Shown here piece after piece: positions 8,624 through 18,702 of a DNA stretch of 64,000 bases; the stretch's first letter is position 1, and each line of letters starts with the position of its first letter. Made by a program: the position numbers and the translations under genes. This DNA comes from Alphaproteobacteria bacterium (GTDB lineage Bacteria; Pseudomonadota; Alphaproteobacteria; UBA8366): positions 124,001 through 188,000 of the forward strand of contig WHUA01000001.1 of assembly GCA_009377445.1 (NCBI GenBank), in the 5' to 3' direction. The notes beneath the pieces are model-generated. The model saw nothing but the letters and a program-made list of their open reading frames with translations. It was not told the DNA's origin and did not search any database.

Positions 8624-9469
8624 ATGAGCATTGAGATTACGGTAATTGTTCTGCTAGCGGCGGCCCTCCATGCCGGGTGGAACACGTTGATCAAGATCAG
8701 CGGCGATCGCGTCGCCGTCATGGCTGTCGTGACCTTGGCAGGAAGCCTCTTCTCACTACCCTTCCTGGCTTTCGTGGAAGCTCCAGATCCGGAGAGCTGG
8801 CCACTGCTCGCCCTGAGCATTCTCCTGCACACCGGCTACCACTTCTTTCTGCCGGTCGCATACGATCACGGCGATCTTGGGCAGGTCTATCCGGTGGCCC
8901 GAGGGTCGGCCCCGATTCTGGTGACCGTTGGCGCTCTTGTGTTTGCTGGAGAGGCTCTAGAGCCCCTGGCGGTTGCGGGGGTCATCTGCCTCGCCACAGG
9001 CGTCATGGCACTGACGTTTGATAGAGGCGCAGGCATAGCCAGAAATCCGAAGGCCGTCGTCTTTGCGTTCGCTGCTGGCGTTTGCATTGCGGGATACACC
9101 GTTGCCGATGGGCTAGGCGCTCGGCAGGCCGGCTCGGTGTTCGGGTTTGCCGTCTGGCTGACGATTGGCGACGGCCTACTGACATTTCTGCTTGCACTGT
9201 TGTGGAAGGGAGGTGCGATCTGGCGAGTAGCACGCTCCAATTTCGTCATCGGATTTGCCGGAGGTGCCATGCAGGTCGGTGCGTACTGGATCATCGTCTG
9301 GGCCTTGGCACTGGCCCCGATGGGCATGGTCTCTGCTCTTAGGGAAACAAGCGTCCTTTTCGCAGCGCTCATATCGACCTTCGTGTTGAAGGAGGGTTTT
9401 GGCGTTTGGCGCTTTGTTTCGGCGGGTCTCGTCAGCTTTGGTCTCATACTGAGCCGTGGGCAAAAATGA
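8624..9469 (+). CDS. EamA/DMT family transporter
   Basis: 281-residue inner-membrane protein with about ten hydrophobic segments arranged as two repeats, typical of drug/metabolite transporters; motifs include AALHAGWNTLIK near the start and PVARGSAPILVTVGALVFAGE at the end of repeat one. The substrate is unknown. Base composition is visibly less GC-rich than both neighbours and codon choice is less biased (many A/T third positions), suggesting more recent acquisition. The 114 bases upstream are also A-rich. It ends 22 bases from a convergent gene. Confidence 0.88.
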   Translation: MSIEITVIVLLAAALHAGWNTLIKISGDRVAVMAVVTLAGSLFSLPFLAFVEAPDPESWPLLALSILLHTGYHFFLPVAYDHGDLGQVYPVARGSAPILVTVGALVFAGEALEPLAVAGVICLATGVMALTFDRGAGIARNPKAVVFAFAAGVCIAGYTVADGLGARQAGSVFGFAVWLTIGDGLLTFLLALLWKGGAIWRVARSNFVIGFAGGAMQVGAYWIIVWALALAPMGMVSALRETSVLFAALISTFVLKEGFGVWRFVSAGLVSFGLILSRGQK

Positions 9470-9491
9470 GGAACAGAAGGCTCGGATGGGA

Positions 9492-9743
9492 CTACAAACC
9501 CGAGCGCTTCATCCGTAACGCCCGCCATAGGCCGTAGAGGCTGATCAGCAGCCAGAACACCTCGATCAGCGCGGCCGCGAAGTTGAAGTCGAAGGCGAGC
9601 GAATAGAGGATGAGGGCCGAGCCGACGGCATTGCCGATGGAAAACGAGGGCCGCTCCGCGGTGGTGCGCCCGGTCTGCAGAAGAATATACATCACCATGA
9701 CGAGCGCGACGCCCACCATGCCCACCACGTCGTGAAGACCCAT
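9492..9743 (-). CDS. Small membrane protein, CBU_0592-like
   Basis: 83 residues with three hydrophobic segments (about 5-21, 35-50, 54-75) and a short basic C-terminus. The pattern IGNAVGSALILYSLAFDFN followed by EVFWLLISLYGLWR is characteristic of a widespread uncharacterised small membrane family. It starts 23 bases after the lepA stop on the same strand, so probably is co-transcribed with lepA. The function is unknown. Confidence 0.75.
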   Translation of the reverse strand: MGLHDVVGMVGVALVMVMYILLQTGRTTAERPSFSIGNAVGSALILYSLAFDFNFAAALIEVFWLLISLYGLWRALRMKRSGL

Positions 9744-9766
9744 GGGTCGCCCTTCTCGCCGCGCCG

Positions 9767-11569
<1,803 letters not shown>

Positions 11570-11606
11570 TGCGGTTGCGGCACCTTGGGATACCCGTTGC
11601 CGGGCG

Positions 11607-11777
11607 CTAGAGGATGCAATGCTTGGCGAAGTCGGCGGCTTCGTTGGCGGTCCAGTCGCCCTTCGCCTTCTTCTTCATATCGTCGCACCATTCCTTGCTG
11701 CCGACCTCCGGCGAACAGGCGGCGAGCATGGCGACGATTCCGGCGATGACGCCCGCGCGGAGCAGTGCGGCAAACAT
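11607..11777 (-). CDS. Small DUF3012-type lipoprotein
   Basis: 56 residues: an N-terminal hydrophobic signal ([16 protein letters not shown]), a lipobox LAAC at residues 18-21, then a short acidic/Lys-rich domain ([20 protein letters not shown]) ending FAKHCIL. The W-C-D-D-M-K and final C match the DUF3012 family of small exported lipoproteins. Predicted to be lipidated at Cys21 and to sit in the envelope. It is a separate gene upstream of lepA, 37 bases away on the same strand. Confidence 0.8.
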   Translation of the reverse strand: MFAALLRAGVIAGIVAMLAACSPEVGSKEWCDDMKKKAKGDWTANEAADFAKHCIL

Positions 11778-11862
11778 GGTTTCGGCCCCTCTCGGCTTCG
11801 GTTCGGCAGGAAGATACGGGCGGGACGGGCAATAGGCAATGGCTGTTCCAGGCGATCGGCCG

Positions 11863-13446
11863 TCAGGGATTCAGCAGTTTTTCAAGGGTTTCCAGACGGT
11901 CCGCCTCCGCATGCGGCTTGTCCCAGCGGATCCGGTGGATGCGCGGGAAGCGCATCGCCAGCTTCGACTTGTGCCGGCTCGACCGCTGGATCGAGTCGAA
12001 GGCGACCTCGAAGACCAGGCCCGGCTCGACCGCCCGCACCGGCCCGAAGCGCTCGGTGCTGTGCGCCCGCACCCAGCGGTCGATCTCGACCAGCTCGGCA
12101 TCGGTGAAGCCGAAATAGGCCTTGCCGACGGGCACCAGCTCGGCCGCGCCTTCGGCGCCGCCGCGCCAGCAGCCGAAGGTGAAGTCGGAATAGTAGGACG
12201 ACCGACGCCCGTGCCCGCGTTGGGCGTACATCAGGACGCAATCGGCCAGCAGCGGATCGCGCTTCCATTTGAACCAGGGCCCCTGGGGCCGGCCCGCGGC
12301 ATAGGCGCTGTCGCGCCGCTTCAGCATGAGGCCTTCGACGCCGTCCGCCCGCGCCGCGTCGCGCAGGCTGGCCAGCTCCCGCCAGGCTGCGAACGGGACC
12401 AGCGGCGACAGATCGGTCCGTGGCGGCACGATGCGGCCATGCCATCGCTCCAGACGCCGCCGCCGCTCGTCGAAGGGCAGCCGCCGAAGATCCCCGCCGT
12501 CTTCGAAAAGAATGTCATAGAGCCGGATATGCGCCGGAAAATCCGCCAGCATGCGCGCGGTTACGGTCTTGCGGTTCAGGCGTTGCTGCAGATCGTTGAA
12601 GGGCGCCACGGCGCCGTCGCGAAGAACCAGCAGCTCGCCGTCGAGCACCGCATCGAACTTCGCATCGCCCAGGATGTCCGGAAAGGCGGCGCCGATGTCC
12701 TCGCCGTTGCGCGAATAGAGCCGCGCCTCGCTGCCGCCCGCGACGAGCTGTACGCGGATGCCGTCCCACTTCCACTCGGCGCGGAAGTCCGCCGGGTCGA
12801 GCGGCTCGAGGTCCGCCAGCTCCACTGGGTTGGCGAGCATGGGCGAGCGGAAGGCGAGCCGCTGATCGACCGCCGGCGGCCCAGCCTTGCCTTCGAGCCA
12901 GGCGAAGAGCGAGAGATAGGGCGGCTCGAGCCCGAACCAGATCTCCTCGATCTGTTCCAGCGAAGCCGCGCCCGTCATGGCCAGCGCCGTCTTGGCGAGC
13001 CGCGCCGATACGCCGACCCGCATGCCGCCCATCAGCAGCTTGAGCAGGGCGTAACGCCCCGTCGCGTCCAGCGCGTCGAGCCAGCCGGCGAGCAGGCCCG
13101 GCACCTCCGTCCGGGCGGCCACGCGGAGCCGCTCGACGATCTCGCTCAAATCCGGCTCGGCGTTGCGGGCGGGATTACCGGGCCAGATCAGCGACACCGT
13201 TTCAGCGAGGTCGCCGACATAGTCGTAGGACAGGCGGAACAGCACGGGGTCGACGCGCCGCTCCACCAGCTCGCGCACCAGGGCCGGCTTGACCTGGCGC
13301 TGCGCCAGCCCGTCCGTCAGCGCGGCGAGCGCCCAGCCGCGGTCCGGATCGGGTGCGGCCGTGAAATAATCCGCCAGCAGGCGCAGCTTGCCGTTGCGGG
13401 ACGGCGTGTAGACCAGCGCGTCGAGAAGCCGGGCGAAGCGCTTCAC
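11863..13446 (-). CDS. ATP-dependent DNA ligase of the ligase-associated repair cassette
   Basis: 527-residue DNA ligase. An N-terminal helical DNA-binding region (1-200) precedes the nucleotidyltransferase core with motif I EWKWDG (Lys226 forms the ligase-AMP adduct), [18 protein letters not shown] and [14 protein letters not shown], and an OB-fold C-terminal domain ends the protein. This domain order matches the bacterial ligase family encoded with an MBL exonuclease, a DEXH helicase and a metallophosphoesterase; all three lie alongside. The start is GTG at 13446, overlapping the exonuclease stop by four bases (GTGA), so the two are translationally coupled. Confidence 0.93.
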   Translation of the reverse strand: MKRFARLLDALVYTPSRNGKLRLLADYFTAAPDPDRGWALAALTDGLAQRQVKPALVRELVERRVDPVLFRLSYDYVGDLAETVSLIWPGNPARNAEPDLSEIVERLRVAARTEVPGLLAGWLDALDATGRYALLKLLMGGMRVGVSARLAKTALAMTGAASLEQIEEIWFGLEPPYLSLFAWLEGKAGPPAVDQRLAFRSPMLANPVELADLEPLDPADFRAEWKWDGIRVQLVAGGSEARLYSRNGEDIGAAFPDILGDAKFDAVLDGELLVLRDGAVAPFNDLQQRLNRKTVTARMLADFPAHIRLYDILFEDGGDLRRLPFDERRRRLERWHGRIVPPRTDLSPLVPFAAWRELASLRDAARADGVEGLMLKRRDSAYAAGRPQGPWFKWKRDPLLADCVLMYAQRGHGRRSSYYSDFTFGCWRGGAEGAAELVPVGKAYFGFTDAELVEIDRWVRAHSTERFGPVRAVEPGLVFEVAFDSIQRSSRHKSKLAMRFPRIHRIRWDKPHAEADRLETLEKLLNP

Positions 13447-14465
13447 CCGCCTTCCTCCTCGAACCCCACCAAGGACAGCGCCTCCGCCTCCACACCCTTG
13501 CTGCGCGCGTAATGCACCAGCGCCTCTTCGCGCCCATGGGTGACCCAGAGCCGCGGCGCGCCCATGTCGTGGATCGTCCGGATCAGCTCGTCCCAATCCG
13601 CATGGTCGGAGAGGATCAGCGGCAGCTCGATGCCGCCCATGCGGGCGCGCTGGCGCACCCGCATCCAGCCCGACGCCATCGCCGTCACCGGATCGGGAAA
13701 GCCGCGCGACCAGCGGTCGTTCAGCGCGCCCGGCGGGCACAGCACGATCTCGCCGGCCATCGCCTTCTTCCGCTCGCCGCTCACGGGCCGCAGATCGCCG
13801 AGCGCGACGCCGAGGCTTTCATAGAGCGCGCATAGCTCGATCAGCGCGCCGTGCAGATAGATCGGCCGGTCCCAGCCCGACTCGCGCAGCAGCGCGATGA
13901 CGCGCTGCGCCTTGCCGAGGGCGTAGACGCCGACGAGATGGCAGCGGTCGGGAAAGACCGCGAGCGAATGCAGCAGCTTCGCAATCTCGCCGCGGTCGTC
14001 GGGGTGGCGGAAGACCGGCAGCGCAAAGGTCGCCTCGGTAATGAACAGATCGCAGTCGATCGGCTCGAACCCGGCGCAGGTCGGATCGCGCCGCCGCTTG
14101 TAGTCGCCCGAGACGACGACGCGGCAGCCGGCATGCTCTATGACCACCTGCGCGCTGCCGAGCACATGGCCCGCCGGCAACAGGCGGACGGCGACGTCGC
14201 CGAAGCGCCGCGTCTCCCCATACAACGCGCAATCGTATGCGCCCGCCGACTCCGCGCCGTAGCGCGCCCGCATGATCGCCGCGGTCGCGGCCGTGGTCAG
14301 GACCGCGTCATGGCCCGCGCGCGCATGGTCGGAATGCCCATGCGTGATGACCGCGCGTGCGGCCGTGCGGCTCGGGTCGATGTAGAAGTCGCCCGGCGCG
14401 CAATAGAGGCCGCGGCCCGTCTTGCGCAGCCATCGCTCGGGTGCGGCGTCAGCGCGGCGCGTCAC
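13443..14465 (-). CDS. DNA ligase-associated exonuclease, metallo-beta-lactamase fold
   Basis: 340 residues of the SNM1/beta-CASP-like branch of the metallo-beta-lactamase superfamily. The metal motif HGHSDHARAGH lies about 45 residues in; further features are LPAGHVLGSAQVV, VVSGDYKRRRDPT and a late SDHADWDEL motif. The family is predicted to trim DNA ends before ligation. GTG at 14465 follows GGGAAC and directly abuts the divergent promoter; the stop overlaps the ligase start. A longer upstream reading frame is antisense to the helicase gene and was not used. Confidence 0.88.
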   Translation of the reverse strand: MTRRADAAPERWLRKTGRGLYCAPGDFYIDPSRTAARAVITHGHSDHARAGHDAVLTTAATAAIMRARYGAESAGAYDCALYGETRRFGDVAVRLLPAGHVLGSAQVVIEHAGCRVVVSGDYKRRRDPTCAGFEPIDCDLFITEATFALPVFRHPDDRGEIAKLLHSLAVFPDRCHLVGVYALGKAQRVIALLRESGWDRPIYLHGALIELCALYESLGVALGDLRPVSGERKKAMAGEIVLCPPGALNDRWSRGFPDPVTAMASGWMRVRQRARMGGIELPLILSDHADWDELIRTIHDMGAPRLWVTHGREEALVHYARSKGVEAEALSLVGFEEEGG

Positions 14466-14468
14466 TTT

Positions 14469-14483
14469 GTTCCCTTTCCGTTC
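14469..14483. promoter_or_regulatory. LexA-type SOS box (GTTC-N7-GTTC)
   Basis: The sequence GTTCCCTTTCCGTTC is an exact GTTC-N7-GTTC direct repeat, the operator form described for LexA of alphaproteobacteria. It lies three bases from the exonuclease GTG start and 15 bases before the first possible helicase ATG, inside the only promoter space shared by the two arms of the DNA repair cassette. An exact 8-base match could arise by chance, but the position is hard to ignore. Confidence 0.6.
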
Positions 14484-14546
14484 GCACGCTCCCTCTATAT
14501 GCTGACTCGCTGCCGAGGTGGCAAGAGCAAGCAGGGGGTGCCGTTC

Positions 14547-17006
14547 GTGTCGTTGGCGGAAGCCGCAGTCCGGAAGACCAGCGCGGATGCGCAAGAGCTC
14601 TTGCCGGACCGCTTCGCCGGCTGGTTCGCCGGCCGCGGCTGGCGGCCGCACGCGCATCAGCTCGCCCTGGTCGCGGCGGCGCAGGCGGGCCGGCACGCCC
14701 TCGTCATCGCGCCGACCGGCGGCGGCAAGACGCTGGCGGGATTCCTGCCCTCGCTGATCGAGATTTCCGAGGCAGGCGCCGAGGGCCTGCACACGCTATA
14801 TATCTCGCCGCTCAAGGCGCTGGCGGTGGACGTGCACCGCAATCTGGAGACGCCGATCGCCGAAATGCGGCTGCCGGTCACGGCGGAGACGCGCACCGGC
14901 GACACGCCGCAACACAAGCGGCAGCGGCAGCGCGAGCGGCCACCCAACATCCTGCTGACCACGCCGGAATCATTGACCCTGCTGTTGAGCTACCCGGACG
15001 CAGCGAAATTGTTCCGCGGGCTCCGCTGTGTGGTGCTGGACGAGATACATGCGTTGGCCGGCACCAAGCGGGGCGACCAGCTCGCGCTCTGCCTGACGCG
15101 GCTGCAGGCGATCGCGCCCGGCTGCCGCCGGGTCGGGCTGTCGGCCACCGTCGCCTGGCCCGATGCGCTCCGCGCCTGGCTCGCGACCGATGCGAACGCC
15201 GGCTCCGTGGATCTGATCGCGGGGGGCGAGTCGGTCGACGCGCAAGTCGGCATGCTGGCGACCCGCGAACAGATGCCATGGTCCGGCCATATGGCGGTGC
15301 ACGCGCTGCCCGAGGTCTACGAGGAGATCCGCCGCGCCGGCACGACGCTGGTCTTCGTCAACACCCGCGCCCAGGCGGAGATCGTGTTCCAGGAGCTGTG
15401 GCATCTGAACGAGGACAACCTGCCGATCGCGCTGCATCATGGCAGCCTGGCGCGCGAGCAGCGGCGCAAGGTCGAGGCGGCGATGGCGGCGGGCAGGCTG
15501 CGCGCGGTTGTCGCGACCTCCTCGCTCGATCTCGGCATCGACTGGGCCGCGGTCGACCTCGTCATCCAGGTGGGCGCGCCAAAGGGCGTGAGCCGGCTGG
15601 TGCAGCGCGTCGGCCGGTCCGGCCACCGCCTCGACGTGCCGAGCCGCGCGATTCTGGTGCCGGCCAACCGCTTCGAGGTGCTGGAATGCCGCGCCGCGAT
15701 CGATGCGGTTCGCGAAGGAACGCTGGACGGCGATCCGCCGCAGCCGGGCGGCTTCGACGTTCTGGCGCAGCACGTGATGGCGATGGCCTGCGCCGCGCCC
15801 TTTCACCCCGACGAGCTCTATCGCGAGGTGACGCGGGCCGCGCCCTACGCCGACCTCGGCCGCAAGGATTTCGACGACGTCGTCGCCTTCGTCGATCACG
15901 GCGGCTATGCGTTGCGGGAATACGAGCGCTGGCGGCGGCTCGAGCGCCTGCCGGATGGACATTACAAGGCCGTCTCACCCGCTATGGTGCGGCGGCTCCG
16001 CATGAATATCGGCACCATCGTCGAGGCGACCACGCTGAAGGTGAAGATCCTGCGCGGCCCGGTGCTGGGCGAGGTCGAGGAGTATTTCGCGCTTGGCCTC
16101 GAAGAAGGCGACACCTTCATTTTCTCGGGCCAGATGCTGCGCTTCGTCGGCATCCGCGAGATGACGGTGGAAGCGGTGCGCGCGGGCGGCGACGCGCCGC
16201 AGGTACCGGCTTATGTGGGCGGCCGGCTGCCGCTGACCACGCATCTCGCCGAGCGCGTGCGCGCGATCCTCGCCCGCCCCGCCCGCTGGCACGAGCTGCC
16301 CGACCAGGTGCGCGAATGGCTCGACATCCAGCGCTGGCGCTCTTGCCTGCCGGAGCCGGACTGGCTGCTGGTCGAGAGCTTTCCCCGCGGCCGGAAGCAT
16401 TTCATGGTCGCCTACTGCTTCGAGGGGCGAAATGCGCATCAGACGCTGGGCATGCTGCTGACACGGCGGATGGAGCGCGCCGGCCTCGCACCGATGGGCT
16501 TCGTCGCCACCGACTACGTGATCGCGGTGTGGAGCATGAAGCCCGTCGGCAACGTGCAGGCGCTGTTCGACGAGGACATGCTGGGCGACGACCTGGAAGC
16601 GTGGATGGACGAATCCTCGATGCTGAAGCGCACCTTCCGCAACGTCGCCGTGATCGCGGGGCTGATCGAGCGCCAGTATCCGGGCGAGCGAAAGACCGGC
16701 AAGCAGGTCACCTTCAACTCGGACCTGATCTACGACACGCTGCGCCGCCACGAGCCGCAGCACATCCTGCTGCGCGCCACGCGGCGCGACGCGGCGCGCG
16801 GCCTGACCGACATCGAGCGCCTTGCCGGAATGCTGAAGCGCGCCAAGGACCGCATCCTGCACCGCCGCCTCGACCGCGTGTCGCCGCTGGCCGTGCCGGT
16901 GCTGCTGGAGATCGGCAAGGAGCGGGTCGACGGCGAGGCCGTGGACGAGCTGCTGGACGAGGCGGCGCAAGAGCTCATCGCCGAAGCGACGGATCGCCGC
17001 CCGTGA
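14547..17006 (+). CDS. Ligase-associated DEXH-box DNA helicase (Lhr-core type)
   Basis: About 819 residues. SF2 helicase motifs in order: HQ upstream, Walker A PTGGGKT, TTPESL, DEIH box (VLDEIHALAGTKRGDQL), LSATVAWPD, FVNTRAQAE, HHGSL and QRVGRSGHR. A long C-terminal part follows with winged-helix and Lhr-type domains (YCFEGRNAHQTLG). It is expected to be an ATP-driven 3'-5' DNA helicase. The GTG at 14547 has an AGCAGGGGG ribosome binding site nine bases upstream; an in-frame ATG at 14499 without one is the alternative. The stop overlaps the next start by four bases. Confidence 0.93.
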   Translation: MSLAEAAVRKTSADAQELLPDRFAGWFAGRGWRPHAHQLALVAAAQAGRHALVIAPTGGGKTLAGFLPSLIEISEAGAEGLHTLYISPLKALAVDVHRNLETPIAEMRLPVTAETRTGDTPQHKRQRQRERPPNILLTTPESLTLLLSYPDAAKLFRGLRCVVLDEIHALAGTKRGDQLALCLTRLQAIAPGCRRVGLSATVAWPDALRAWLATDANAGSVDLIAGGESVDAQVGMLATREQMPWSGHMAVHALPEVYEEIRRAGTTLVFVNTRAQAEIVFQELWHLNEDNLPIALHHGSLAREQRRKVEAAMAAGRLRAVVATSSLDLGIDWAAVDLVIQVGAPKGVSRLVQRVGRSGHRLDVPSRAILVPANRFEVLECRAAIDAVREGTLDGDPPQPGGFDVLAQHVMAMACAAPFHPDELYREVTRAAPYADLGRKDFDDVVAFVDHGGYALREYERWRRLERLPDGHYKAVSPAMVRRLRMNIGTIVEATTLKVKILRGPVLGEVEEYFALGLEEGDTFIFSGQMLRFVGIREMTVEAVRAGGDAPQVPAYVGGRLPLTTHLAERVRAILARPARWHELPDQVREWLDIQRWRSCLPEPDWLLVESFPRGRKHFMVAYCFEGRNAHQTLGMLLTRRMERAGLAPMGFVATDYVIAVWSMKPVGNVQALFDEDMLGDDLEAWMDESSMLKRTFRNVAVIAGLIERQYPGERKTGKQVTFNSDLIYDTLRRHEPQHILLRATRRDAARGLTDIERLAGMLKRAKDRILHRRLDRVSPLAVPVLLEIGKERVDGEAVDELLDEAAQELIAEATDRRP

Positions 17007-17698
17007 CCGCAGCCGCCTTCGACTTCCATGGCGCCGGCCTGCTCGCGGATGCGAGCGGCGCGCTTTATTGGCCGGCGAAGGAGACGCTCGCCGTCGCCGA
17101 CCTGCATCTCGAGAAAGGCTCCGCCTTCGCCGCCAACGGCACGCTGCTGCCGCCTTACGACAGCCGCGAGACGCTCCGCCGCCTGCAGGCGGTTCTGCGC
17201 CGCCATCGCCCGCGCCGCGTGATCTGCCTCGGCGACAGCTTTCACGACACGGATGCGGCCGGCCGGCTTCCGGCGGAGGACGCCGCCACGCTATGCCGCC
17301 TTACGAAGGCGCATGAGTGGATCTGGATCACCGGCAACCATGATCCCGATGCTCCCGCAGATCTAGGCGGCATCGCTGCGCGCGAGTTCAGGGCGGACCG
17401 GCTCGTCTTCCGCCACGAGGCGGCGGCCCATGCGGCGGGCGAGGTCTCCGGCCATTTCCATCCCAAGGCGTCGGTGCCGGCGCGCGGGCGCGCGGTCGGC
17501 GGCCGCTGCTTCGTCACCGACGGCGACCGCCTGATCCTGCCCGCCTTCGGCGCCTATGCCGGCGGCCTCGACGTGCGCGATCCCGCGATCGAAGAGCTGC
17601 TCGGTTCCGAGTACACGGTGCTCATTCTCGGCCGCGCGCGGGTGCACGCGTTTCGGCGCAGCCGAATGCTCCGGGTCGAAGCGCCGCGTCTCCTGTGA
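17003..17698 (+). CDS. Ligase-associated metallophosphoesterase (MPE-type nuclease)
   Basis: 231 residues of the binuclear calcineurin-like phosphoesterase fold. Metal-binding motifs appear in order: VADLHLEKG, CLGDSFHD, TGNHDP and GHFHPKA. In Pseudomonas putida the homologous cassette protein is a Mn-dependent DNA endonuclease/phosphoesterase, so a similar role in processing DNA ends is likely. The start is GTG overlapping the helicase stop (GTGA). Its own stop is directly followed by the stop of the convergent RidA gene with no spacer. Confidence 0.9.
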   Translation: MTAAAFDFHGAGLLADASGALYWPAKETLAVADLHLEKGSAFAANGTLLPPYDSRETLRRLQAVLRRHRPRRVICLGDSFHDTDAAGRLPAEDAATLCRLTKAHEWIWITGNHDPDAPADLGGIAAREFRADRLVFRHEAAAHAAGEVSGHFHPKASVPARGRAVGGRCFVTDGDRLILPAFGAYAGGLDVRDPAIEELLGSEYTVLILGRARVHAFRRSRMLRVEAPRLL

Positions 17699-18055
17699 CT
17701 AATCCTTCGCCGCCGCCTTGACGACGATCTCGACCAGCGTGCCGCCGGCGAGCGGGGCGCCGACGCAGGCGCGTTGCGGCCAGGCCTGCCAGTCGGCGCC
17801 GATCCAGGCGTTCCAGACTTCGTCCATCGGCGCCTTCTGCGCCATGTCGGCGAGGAAGATCTGCACCGACAGCATACGCGTCTTGTCGGAGCCCGCCTCG
17901 TTCAAATTCTTCTCGATCGCCTGCAGCGCGGCGCGGGTCTGCGCCTTGATGTCGGGACCCGCGGAAGCCGCGGTCGCCACCGTGTAGACGACGCCCGCGT
18001 GGCGGACGGCCCTGTTGCGCCCTGCGGCGTCGCCGTTCCAGCGTTGGATGGTCAT
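17699..18055 (-). CDS. RidA/YjgF family protein
   Basis: 118 residues of the RidA (YjgF/YER057c) family, which hydrolyses reactive enamine/imine intermediates or acts in related deaminations. It shows RHAGVVYTVATAA at the start of the fold, then the helical IKAQTRAALQAIEKNLNEAGSD, and the conserved late arginine region WPQRACVGAPLAGGTLVEI. The ATG giving MTIQRWN was chosen over one 16 codons upstream. The gene ends tail-to-tail with the metallophosphoesterase gene. Confidence 0.9.
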   Translation of the reverse strand: MTIQRWNGDAAGRNRAVRHAGVVYTVATAASAGPDIKAQTRAALQAIEKNLNEAGSDKTRMLSVQIFLADMAQKAPMDEVWNAWIGADWQAWPQRACVGAPLAGGTLVEIVVKAAAKD

Positions 18056-18206
18056 GCGCGCTTTCTCCCTGAATGTAGGTGTGCCTGGACGATAGGATAC
18101 CACGGCGCGCGAATGTCCCGCGCCATGCCGATGCGCAGGGATTAAACCGACCGCATCACCGAATCCCGTTGAGAATCAATGTTCGCGCGCGCAGCCCTGT
18201 GCGCGC

Positions 18207-18404
18207 TCAGGAAGCTTCTTCGTCGCTCTCGCGATCCAGCCGGCGTCCGTCGAGGAAGGCCACCGTCGCTTCCGTCTCGACCTCGTCACGTTTCCGCTCG
18301 CCCTTCGAACGGCCGGAGCGCGTGCGGCTTTCCGCCGCCTTCCTGGTCCGTTCGTCGCGCTCCTTGGTCTTGCGGAAGCTGCGCAGGTTGATGACTTCGC
18401 CCAT
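18207..18404 (-). CDS. DUF4169 family small protein
   Basis: 65-residue, highly charged protein: MGEVINLRSFRKTKERDE at the N-terminus and FLDGRRLDRESDEEAS at the end. The INLR...RK...RFGRSK-like layout is typical of the uncharacterised DUF4169 family of alphaproteobacteria. The start at 18404 has a GGCGGA site at good distance; an ATG two codons earlier is possible. The predicted structure is mostly helical. Function unknown. Confidence 0.8.
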   Translation of the reverse strand: MGEVINLRSFRKTKERDERTRKAAESRTRSGRSKGERKRDEVETEATVAFLDGRRLDRESDEEAS

Positions 18405-18557
18405 GTCCATTCCGCCTGTAGCGGGTTTACCCCAGCTCAGCTTACCCAAAGAAGGGCCGGCGCAACAAGGGCATTGCGCGCGCCCGGGGCGCGCCGCTTG
18501 AGGTCGCTCATGTTTCCAGTAAACTGTGACCAGGCGACGACAATAAGGGGGCGTGCC

Positions 18558-18635
18558 TTGCGCACCTATTTCTATCTCAGCCTGATCCTGTTCGTCCTGG
18601 TGACGATCTACGGTTTCTGGCACGGGCTGCTCTAG
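18558..18635 (+). CDS. Possible 25-residue single-span membrane peptide
   Basis: A TTG-started frame encoding a peptide that begins MRTYFYLSLILFVLV and ends GFWHGLL. It is preceded by a strong ribosome binding site AAGGGGG six bases before the TTG, and the product would be one transmembrane helix with a basic N-terminus. It sits upstream of the FAH-family gene on the same strand and is followed by a GC-rich hairpin at 18647-18667. Too short for comparative support here; could be chance. Confidence 0.35.
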   Translation: MRTYFYLSLILFVLVTIYGFWHGLL

Positions 18636-18646
18636 CCAAAAATCCC

Positions 18647-18667
18647 CGCGCCGGCATCGCCGGCGCG
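18647..18667 (+). terminator. GC-rich hairpin after the small peptide gene
   Basis: Perfect inverted repeat CGCGCCGGC / GCCGGCGCG with a three-base loop, starting 11 bases after the TAG of the 25-residue frame. No U-run follows, so it may attenuate rather than fully terminate, or serve as an mRNA end. Confidence 0.3.
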
Positions 18668-18702
18668 ACCCACGAACGCAAGCCAACATCGCGGAGGACA
18701 CC

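Noticed and set aside
14357..17698. A plus-strand open frame of more than 1100 codons alongside the helicase and phosphoesterase genes
   Set aside because: Its translation is Arg/Ala/Gly-rich without motifs, while the other frame gives complete helicase motifs; only its last part coincides with the phosphoesterase frame. It is a GC-rich shadow.
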